A stretch of 64,000 bases of DNA, taken from Bimastos eiseni. Its lineage: Eukaryota; Annelida; Clitellata; Crassiclitellata; Lumbricidae. This document shows positions 56,893 through 64,000 of this stretch, piece by piece. The stretch covers positions 45,813,447 through 45,877,446 of the forward strand of contig OY365809.1 in assembly GCA_959347315.1 (NCBI GenBank), in the 5' to 3' direction. The translations under genes and the position numbers were made by a program. Under the pieces are notes generated by a model. It did not search any database and was not told the DNA's origin. It was given only the letters and a program-made list of their open reading frames with translations. Position 1 is the first letter of the stretch, and every line of letters starts with the position of its first letter.

Positions 56893-57469
56893 CATAAGCT
56901 CATGCATACATACAATAACCCATGCCTTTATAAACACATACAATGCATACAACTCACAGCCATAAATAAACGTTTAAAATGAAATTGAGTCTTACACGAT
57001 ATCTTATTCTAATTGTCTGTGATTAGACTGGATTTAATCAGAAGGAAAATCAGATTAGATTAGACGGAATTCTAGAATTGATCGATGACACATAATCATC
57101 TCGGATTAGAATAGATTAGCTTTGATTCGGTTAAGACATGATTAAATGATTAAATCATTGGCTTACGTGAGAATCAACAGGGTTTTGTCGGTCTCCTATA
57201 GAACGCTCCAAACCTCATTCGCACTGTGGTCCCATTATGCTCTGTAAAGAAACGGCTTTCGAGCTCCTCCCTCCCTCATCCACTGCTGGGGTAACAGACT
57301 CACATTCATCTCTATTGATTCCTCCTCCATCGATTCCTTTGTTGTCCAATCGATCTTCCAGATTATCAGCCCCATAAACTCAGTCAGAGAATATATGGAT
57401 GATGCACCGTACGAGGATTTTCCACTGAACGCAATGTAATCACAAATGAGATCAAACGATGCTTTGGAG

Positions 57470-57550
57470 GAGGAGAATAAGAAGGAGGAGGAGGAGGAAG
57501 GGATAAGGAAGAGGAGAAGTAGAAGGAGGAAGGGAGGAGGGAGAAATGAT
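57470..57550. repeat. (GGA)n purine tract
   Basis: GAGGAGGAGGAAGG units. Confidence 0.8.
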
Positions 57551-57639
57551 AGGAAGCCATCTGGCGAATTAATGGACGGACGGTGGAGTGGGGAAGCTGG
57601 ACATCCCGAGTCTTTGGTCACATGTTTCGGAAACATAGT

Positions 57640-57773
57640 GTCATGGATGATGATGACGACAGTGTTGATGACGATGATTACAAGTAGAAAAGGATTGGAT
57701 GATGATGGTGATGACGACGTCGATGATGACGACGTCGATGATGATAATAATGATGATGACGATGATGATTATG

Positions 57774-57818
<45 letters not shown>

Positions 57819-57966
57819 GTGGTGTTGGTGGTAGTGATGGTGGTGGTGGTGTTGCTGCTGCTGCTGATGATGGTAATGGTGTTGGTGGTAGTGATGGTGG
57901 TGGTGGTGCTGCTGCTGCTGCTACTGCTGCTGCTGATGGTAATGGTGTTGGTGGTGGTGGTGGTGG

Positions 57967-58012
<46 letters not shown>

Positions 58013-58015
58013 ATT
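57640..58015. repeat. (GAT)n / (GGT)n / (GCT)n triplet array
   Basis: GATGATGATG, GGTGGTGGTG and GCTGCTGCTG blocks repeat in a higher-order pattern: the GGTGGTAGTGATGGTGGTGG block recurs twice. All frames are open because triplets lack stops. Confidence 0.92.
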
Positions 58016-58109
58016 ATCTTCATAATTATTATGATATCGTTACTATATCTGATATGTTGTCGACATAACAATCAGATTCTTTAAAACGAGACAGTCGTTC
58101 TTTCTTTCG

Positions 58110-58440
58110 GTTCTTTTGCATCTATGTCTTTCTGTCTGTCCCTTTATCTGCGTGTGCCTGTCTTTTCGCCCGTCCGTCTGTCTGTCCCCTCCAATAAATC
58201 CCGCCTGACGTGTACAGAACCCGAATTCGTAGCAGCATTATTTAATAAGGAACTGTCAGTTTGCGATAAGAGAGACTGATGACCACAAAAGAACAGACAT
58301 ACAGACAGGCAGTCACAGAGACAAAATACAGAAGAGCAAATAAATCAATAGGACCTACCCATAAAACTCACAGACAAAAACAGACTCATAGGCAGACGCT
58401 CACACAGGCAGATAGACAGACAGAGGTGCTACTAACCGGG
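58110..58440. repeat. GTCT-rich then GACA-rich low-complexity DNA
   Basis: CTGTCTGTCC words on plus, followed by ACAGACAGAC words, an imperfect inverted arrangement. Confidence 0.6.
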
Positions 58441-58769
58441 TGCTTGTGCCGTCCGTCCATCGGATTAACCCGCCAGTGGCCGATTACGGCTCATTACGGT
58501 CTGGGGAGGAGGGGAGGAGGTAGCAGGAGGGGCGGGTTGCCGTCACAACGGTCGTCATAGCGACGCCATCCGACGATGTCATGGCAACGGCAATACGTCA
58601 GTCTGCAGGCGTCGGTCAATTATCGGTTGAAGTTTTGGACTTCCTCAAGTGGACGACAAATCGAATCTACGACGCTCTCTCTTTCTGGATGACGACGACG
58701 ACGGGTAATTGCGTTAAGAGGAGTCTGGACAATATGAGAATATCGAGCACCTGCCTTAGATAGGATGGA

Positions 58770-59165
58770 GGGAGCGACTAACGAGGAGGAGGAAAAGGAG
58801 GAAGAGGAGTAGGAAGGGAAGAAGAGGAGGAGGGGATGGGGCAAGAAAAGGTTGAGGAAGAGGAGGAGAAAGAAGAGAAGGAGGAAAAGTAGGAAGAGGT
58901 GGAGGATGACGAGAAGAGAAGGAGAAAAAGGAGGTAGAGGAGGAGGAAGAAGGGAAGGAGGAGGGTGTGAAGGAGGAACAAGAGCAGGAGGCGGAGGAGG
59001 AGTAGGATGAAGGAGGAGTAACATAATTGGAGGAATAAGTGAAGGAATGAGAGGAGGAATAAGATGAGGAGGTAAAAGAGGAGTAAGAGGAGGACTAGGA
59101 GGACAAGGAAGATGAAGAGGAGTAAGAGTAGGAGGTGAGGAGGAGGAGGAGGAAGAATAGGAAGA
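58770..59165. repeat. Polypurine (GGA/GAA)n tract, about 0.4 kb
   Basis: Almost uninterrupted purines on plus; such tracts can form triplex or H-DNA. Minus-strand frames are Leu/Ser/Pro repeat translations. Confidence 0.9.
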
Positions 59166-59204
59166 ACGAGGACGAGGCTCAAGAGACATACAGACATGCT
59201 ATTT

Positions 59205-59400
59205 ACTTGTCTGTCTGTCATTCTGACTGTCTGTCTGTCTGTGTGTCTGTCTGTCTGTGTGTCTGTCTGTCTGTGTGTCTGTCTGTCTGTGTGTCTGTCT
59301 GTCTGTGTGTCTGTCTGTCTGTGTGTCTGTCTGCAAGTCAAGGCTCAAAGGAATTTGTCAGTCGGTAGGTCGGTTGATCGGTCGGTGGGTCGGTCGGTCA
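59205..59400. repeat. (GTCT)n with 12-bp GTGTGTCTGTCT units, then GGTCGGTC
   Basis: Seven near-identical GTCTGTCTGTGT dodecamers, then GTCGGTCGGT repeats. Confidence 0.92.
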
Positions 59401-60200
59401 GTAAAATATGCCTTTGAAAACCTCTTGAGTACTTCTAGTTACATGTACCTCTGTAGCAGAGGTGTAACAAGCGGGGGGCAAGGGGTTCCAGCACCAGTGC
59501 CCCCCCCCCCCAAATCTGTTCTATTTTTATGTTTCTCCAATCACTTTTCATATCGACTGATTAAGGTATTTTGGGAGAATAAATCTCCAGCAGTCCAAAG
59601 TTAGTTTATACGATTTGTTCTTGCTTATTGTGGGTTTAAAAACTGTCATTTGCAAAGGAGAATAATGCATGCTTAGTTATTCATTCATCTATAATGTATC
59701 GCATTGTTTCTGCCCAAAATACAGAAAACGTCTTATTGTAGAATATTCATCATTTTCTAAAGAAATAGTCTAGTTATTAATCTACAATCATGAAGTCGGG
59801 GTTCATATCCGGGATATCTCTCCCACATCACACATTTTATTGGAAGTGTTTGTTAGGACATGCACCTCCTAGCCAACTCCGCAATGATAAGTTCCTAGCA
59901 CGGAAGACTTGCGTGGAGGTACTCTCTTGGTGATGGAGACTTATAAAAGACTGTGGCGATCTGTAGATCTACGTAAGTCTCGTGCACGATCAGTCTTTCT
60001 TCCACTCACCATCCGAGTCTACAATCGTGGCCCCATGACTTCCAGTTGCTGTCTAAGTATGACAGAAACCCTATCCTGAAAATCCAATGTACAAGTCTAT
60101 AGTTGGCCCGTTGACTATGATGCGCCCCCGACACTGACCTGGCACTCTCAAGGTAGGCTCAAGTGCTGCTCTTCCACCTAAACCTGGACATTTGTATCCC

Positions 60201-60318
60201 ATTAAGAATCTACCTATTGAATTTTGACATTTGTTTGTTGATAACAAGGCTAATGTCAACATTTAATAGGTAGATTCTTAATAAGATTAAATTAGCCTTG
60301 TTATCAACAAACAAATGT
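60201..60318. repeat. Interleaved inverted repeats A-B-A'-B'
   Basis: A (60201-60218) and its exact reverse complement A' (60265-60282) are 18 bp. B (60227-60254) and its exact reverse complement B' (60291-60318) are 28 bp. The order A, B, A', B' is that of a pseudoknot rather than a simple hairpin. It lies inside the hAT element. Confidence 0.9.
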
Positions 60319-60619
60319 ACTTGACCATCTTATAGCCATATTATAGTTGTTTGTAGTCATTGATTAAATATGGAATCAAAACTGGAACATTAAGCAAGTA
60401 ATTGTGAAGGCGCTACATATATGTCCGTATACATGCATATAAAATAATTATCAGATCCAAATAATTTATACACTGACATGAGTCTTAACATGACATAACA
60501 CAACATGTCTTATAGCGGTTCAGAAGATCTCATCTGTGTAAGAAACACTCATTTTTCTTCTTTTGTTTTCTCATTACTTCATTCTAAGATCCAAATTTCT
60601 TAAGTCTCTCCTTAAAATG

Positions 60620-61330
60620 CTTTTACTGAGTCTATTGCAACAGTCTTTTCAAGTTTTCATCTAAATCATTCCATGCGTTAACCCCTCATGAACTATGAAA
60701 TCTTTGTGTCCTTACACCAGCTGTTCTTTTGTATCTCTCATATCTGTGCTCTCTGGTTTTATTGTCCACGGTAAATGTGAAAAGCTTTTGTGCTGACAGT
60801 ATGTCCTTCCTAATCGTTGTTTATCGCTTTCAATCAAGTTACCTCTTCTTCTTTTCTCAATTGTTGTCAATCCACATCTATTCAACCTCTTTTCGTATTT
60901 CAGATTTGTGTACAATTCTTTATCACTTTTATGGCTATCCTCTGTATTTTATCCAAATTAATTGTCTCGATTTCTTGTTTCAAGTATGGATTTCATGCTT
61001 GTGCGCAGTAATCAAGGTTTAGTCTGACCAGTGTTTTATATAACTTGAGAATTATGTCTTTTTCTCTGCTGATTATTGCTATTTTAATCATTCCTAACAC
61101 CTTGTTGACTGCTTTGCTGCCTCTGAACATTGCTTTGATGGCTCTGCACTCTTGTGTATGATCATCCCTATGGGTATCTTTCTTCCTCTGAGTCTCTTAT
61201 GTTCAACCCTCCTACTGGCTACTGGAATTTTTCATTTTTCTTTCCCATGAGCATAACATAACACTTTTTTGTGCTGAATAGCATTTGCCATTCTACTGCT
61301 TATTGGTAGAGTCTCTGTAAGTTTTGTGGC
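60620..61330 (-). pseudogene. CR1-like LINE reverse transcriptase remnant nested in the hAT element
   Basis: Minus-strand translation in order gives WQMLFSTKKCYVMLMGKKNE, IIHKSAEPSKQCSEAAK and KVLGMIKIAIISREKDIILK. Then LYKTLVRLNLDYCAQAWNPY, DKIQRIAIKVIKN, KYEKRLNRCGLTTIEKRRRG and NLIES follow. These match the LINE consensus WQM.FN..KCKVM, SLKPS.QC, VLGMIKR, LYK.LVRPHLDYC.QAWNP, YEERLK.L.L.TLE.RR.RGDLIE. Several frameshifts and stops are present. The start of the RT is missing. This LINE type differs from the CR1/L2-like remnants elsewhere in the window. Confidence 0.78.
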
Positions 61331-61699
61331 AAGTTAAAACCGAAATGAACTTGGCATCCAGCTCATGCCTTGTTACGAGCGTCATCATGGTGGAAAAGAA
61401 TAATTCGCAGGAAGTTTTGCTGTGTGTTGTACAAAATATTACTATATTGTATATAATGTATACTAAATAGCAGCCTGCATTTTTTTCTACAGATTATTAT
61501 GACAGGATGACATTTGTTGAGGTAATTTGTGCCCCCGCCCCCATTGTTTAAATTTCTGGGGAATTCAAAAAATGGGGGAGCAAAAAAATATTCTCACATT
61601 TATGTCCCCCACTTTTAGAAACCTTGCTACACCTCTGCTCTGTAGTATCTCCCAGTACCGTTAATTGCATGCCAATATCGTCTCTTAGTACCTTCGAGA

Positions 61700-62690
61700 A
61701 ACTCCAAAGTATTTTTAGAATGTCTACTGTCTCAGTGGACAATATAACACAGCTTTTAAGAGGATACTTGGAAATTTCGACTATTAATCATGTTCCAGGT
61801 CAAATTGCAATGGTTTTTAACACAGTCTAAACGTCTTCTGAACCACTTTAAACCGTTGCTACGATTTCGTATATTATGCTATTTCTCAATGTGCTAACTA
61901 AATTCAGACAGTTATTCTTTGGCAATAAATCAGCTCAGCTCCAACGAGTTTTGGGCAAATCAATGTCTTGCCCCAAATCAATCGGTTACGATTTCAGATT
62001 ACTCCAGCCCAAGAGGCACCCTCCGGTACCGGACGTTTGGTCACGTGATGCGAATGGTAAACATCTGGCGCCTCTATCGACAGGCGATGGAAACGAGTCG
62101 GTCGGTTCTGGATTGTTTCTCCCATAGAGGCGTGAAGAGCGTTCATTTGGCCAGCTGCAAACACTCAACGTTACGTCTGGAATGTCTCTTGTCTTCGTCG
62201 AATTCTTACTGAGAGGTTACGAGGAAATGCGTTATATCAACTCGAGACGAATATATTTATGCAGAGTGAACAGGAAAAAACTAATCTCCAGAAATACTAT
62301 AATAGATTGAGCAATAACTTGTACATTATTTTAATCAAATATGGAAAAACTTCAGTTTAATGTTCATGAATCATACTTATTAGTAACAACCTGCGATGTC
62401 CTCCTTCGGCCTGTAATTCTAATTTTGACGTAAATATTGCATTAGGCCTACTATTCTGTTCTCCTCAACGGCACCGTATTGTAAATAAAATGACTGCACT
62501 GTTACGTCAGTTTTTGACTGGTACAGTTCATAATTATAATTACTTTTTTAGTTAGGCGTTAAATGCTTTTGGTCTCGATAATATTTAGTCTTTATTTATC
62601 TTGTTATTGTAGGCTTTTTTCAGTTCACAGTGCATATATATGTATCGTGTCCGCTCGATAATCCTAAATCCTGCACTAATCCTGCACTAA
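61700..62690. other. Intergenic DNA, no gene seen
   Basis: A plus-strand frame near 62020 reads RTFGHVMRMVNIWRLYRQAM, faintly like the end of RTE-type LINE proteins, but too little to call. Confidence 0.35.
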
Positions 62691-62755
62691 CTCTGACCCT
62701 AACCCTAACCCTAACCCCAACCCCGACCCTGACCCTAACTCTAATCCTAACCGTA
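62690..62755. repeat. Degenerate interstitial telomeric repeat (CCCTAA)n
   Basis: Eight to ten CCCTAA-like hexamers, three perfect in a row and the rest CCCCAA, CCCTGA, CTCTAA or TCCTAA. They fit the TTAGGG telomere motif of most animals. The core is less degenerate than the edges. Confidence 0.9.
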
Positions 62756-63409
62756 AATGGGTGATTTTACAGACCTATTGCCTAAAATCTAATAAATCAG
62801 TCATTTTACAAAATCCCTGTTTAGCACATTACATTGCCTGTAACATATATTATACAGGCTTCATTGTTATAATTATTTGTTATCGAAAATAAGATAAATC
62901 TCTTAAGATAAATTGACGAGCAGAGACAATTATAGTAGTAGTAATAGTTTCAGCTGTGTCAAGATTCTGCTCGAACTGCGCCCTCTATCCAGATCGGCCA
63001 TAAGGAGTACACTGACTGTACACTGTCGGTGGGCAGATCAGACTTCGAGGGAAAGGACTGGCCACCCACAATCGTATGCCGAGGCTAAGAAAATGAAGTG
63101 GCCAACACTTCATAGCCATGGCATGAGTTGGTGCTTTTCTTCTTCCAAGATAATTCATGCGTATTCCATAGGCTGATGAATCCCACACGAACTCAGGAAG
63201 GCATCGTTTTGCTCTCCCTGTTGAGGAGAAAGACAAGCAGTTTGGGTAGGGTTGGGAGGAGGGGGTTAGGGGAGGGTGGTTGGGTGGTTGGTCGTTCACT
63301 TGATATTGGTTTTCGGGATATTTTTCTGTCAGATTGCGTTAAGCCATCGTCGGATTCTGAGGCAGGAAAAGCCAGAGAGACTGACAAATTCGATTGGCGC
63401 GTGAAACGC

Positions 63410-63880
63410 ATTGGGCACGCGATGCGCAGAAGGAGAAAGGGAAGAGGAGCTGGAGGAATGGGAGGATGGGCAGGAGGAGGAGGAAGAGGAATAGAAGGAG
63501 GAGAAAGAGGAGGAGGGAAAGGAGTAAGAGGAGTGAGGAATAGGAGCAGGAAGGAGAAGATGTGAAGGATGGGAGAGGTGGGAAGAGGAAGAGGAGGTAG
63601 GGAGAAAGGAGAAGAACGAAGAGGAAGAGGAAGAGAAAGAAGATTGAGGAGGAGGAGGAGTAGAGATGGAAGAAGAGGAGGAGAGAGGCGGGAAAATGGG
63701 GACAAGACGAGTAGGCGCAAAATGGAGAAGGTGACAATGAGAAGAAGAAAGGAGAAGAAGGAAAACGACAAGGAGAAGAAAGAGAGACTGAGATGCACGA
63801 GATGGAGGAAAATGTTGGAATGGAAGGAATGGAAGCCGAGAAGAAGGAAGATGATGATTACGGTCAAGACGAGGATCTCG
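63410..63880. repeat. Polypurine (GGA/GAA)n tract
   Basis: A long, almost pure purine strand on plus. The 200-codon minus frames are Ser/Leu/Pro-rich compositional readings, not genes. Confidence 0.9.
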
Positions 63881-63929
63881 TGACAATCTGAATTCGGATG
63901 ATGAAAATGGTGACGGCTTAAGTAGCATC

Positions 63930-64000
63930 ATATACATATATATTTATACATACATGCATATATATACATGTGTGTATAAATATATGTATATATACATGCT
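63930..64000. repeat. (TA/CATA)n low-complexity DNA
   Basis: ATATATATACATACATGC-type sequence to the window end. Confidence 0.8.

Larger units (their letters stand above)
59457..61637. mobile_element. hAT-like DNA transposon (2.18 kb) with 8-bp target duplications
   Basis: The left end reads CAGAGGTGTAACAAGCGGGG; the reverse complement of the right end reads CAGAGGTGTAGCAAGG. So there are terminal inverted repeats of about 16 bp with two mismatches. Both sides are flanked by the same octamer CTCTGTAG (59449-59456 and 61638-61645), the 8-bp target duplication expected of hAT insertion. Subterminal GGGGGCAAGGGG and GTGCCCCCC near the left end, with matching GGGGGAGC and GTCCCCCAC near the right, are typical of a common invertebrate hAT type. 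No transposase frame is seen, so it is non-autonomous or gutted. A LINE fragment lies inside it on the minus strand. Confidence 0.85.

Noticed and set aside
57446..58084. 212-codon frame with poly-Asp
   Set aside because: Translation of GAT/GGT/GCT triplet arrays; other frames give poly-Met and poly-Ser equally well.
58620..59341. Minus-strand frames of 187-189 codons
   Set aside because: Purine tract and GTCT repeat complement; no domain.
63193..63937. Minus-strand frames of up to 224 codons, Leu/Ser/Pro-rich
   Set aside because: The complement of a polypurine tract lacks stop codons in several frames at once.

Overview
This is a gene-poor, repeat-rich stretch of an animal nuclear genome. 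It has spliced genes with GT-AG introns of up to 8.5 kb, interstitial CCCTAA repeats, several clades of non-LTR retrotransposon and DNA-transposon remnants, and very abundant (TAA)n, (GA)n, (GTCT)n and purine-rich arrays. There are no bacterial-style operons, and most long open frames are microsatellite read-through. A marine invertebrate, perhaps an echinoderm or another deuterostome, is my guess; nothing in the sequence fixes the taxon.

Two protein-coding genes can be supported. (1) Minus strand, 1-3017: the first three coding exons of an SLC5-family sodium/solute symporter, closest in pattern to the sodium-coupled monocarboxylate transporters (SLC5A8/A12). It runs off the left edge. (2) Plus strand, 36021-49235: a complete tetraspanin in seven short exons (46, 59, 25, 32, 32, 28 and 23 codons, all phase-0 introns). 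It includes the 75-bp TM3 exon and 84-bp TM4 exon I recall as typical of tetraspanin genes. The exons join into a 245-residue four-TM protein with a CCG motif. This gene is invisible as a long ORF because every exon is short.

Layout: 1-3 kb, transporter exons with a LINE 3' end in an intron. 3-22 kb, AT-rich intergenic DNA with a perfect 37-bp-arm hairpin, minisatellites, an incomplete hAT end, CR1/L2-like LINE 3' ends and short dispersed repeats. 22-30 kb, a cluster of three 5'-truncated copies, plus one orphan 3' tail, of a non-LTR retrotransposon with a C-terminal CCHC and a PD-(D/E)XK-like endonuclease. All are embedded in (TAA)n arrays. 30-36 kb, microsatellites and a 0.8-kb 12-bp minisatellite. 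36-49 kb, the tetraspanin with its repeat-filled introns. 50-64 kb, a fold-back repeat, a CR1/L2-like LINE pseudogene, a 2.2-kb hAT element with 8-bp target duplications and a nested LINE, degenerate interstitial telomeric repeats and polypurine DNA.

The two genes are unrelated in function: one imports solutes with sodium, the other is a membrane organiser. They are divergently oriented with about 33 kb of repeat-dominated DNA between their starts. The most distinctive signal is the association of the endonuclease-bearing LINE with (TAA)n on both sides of every copy, and several short dispersed repeat families that I cannot name.
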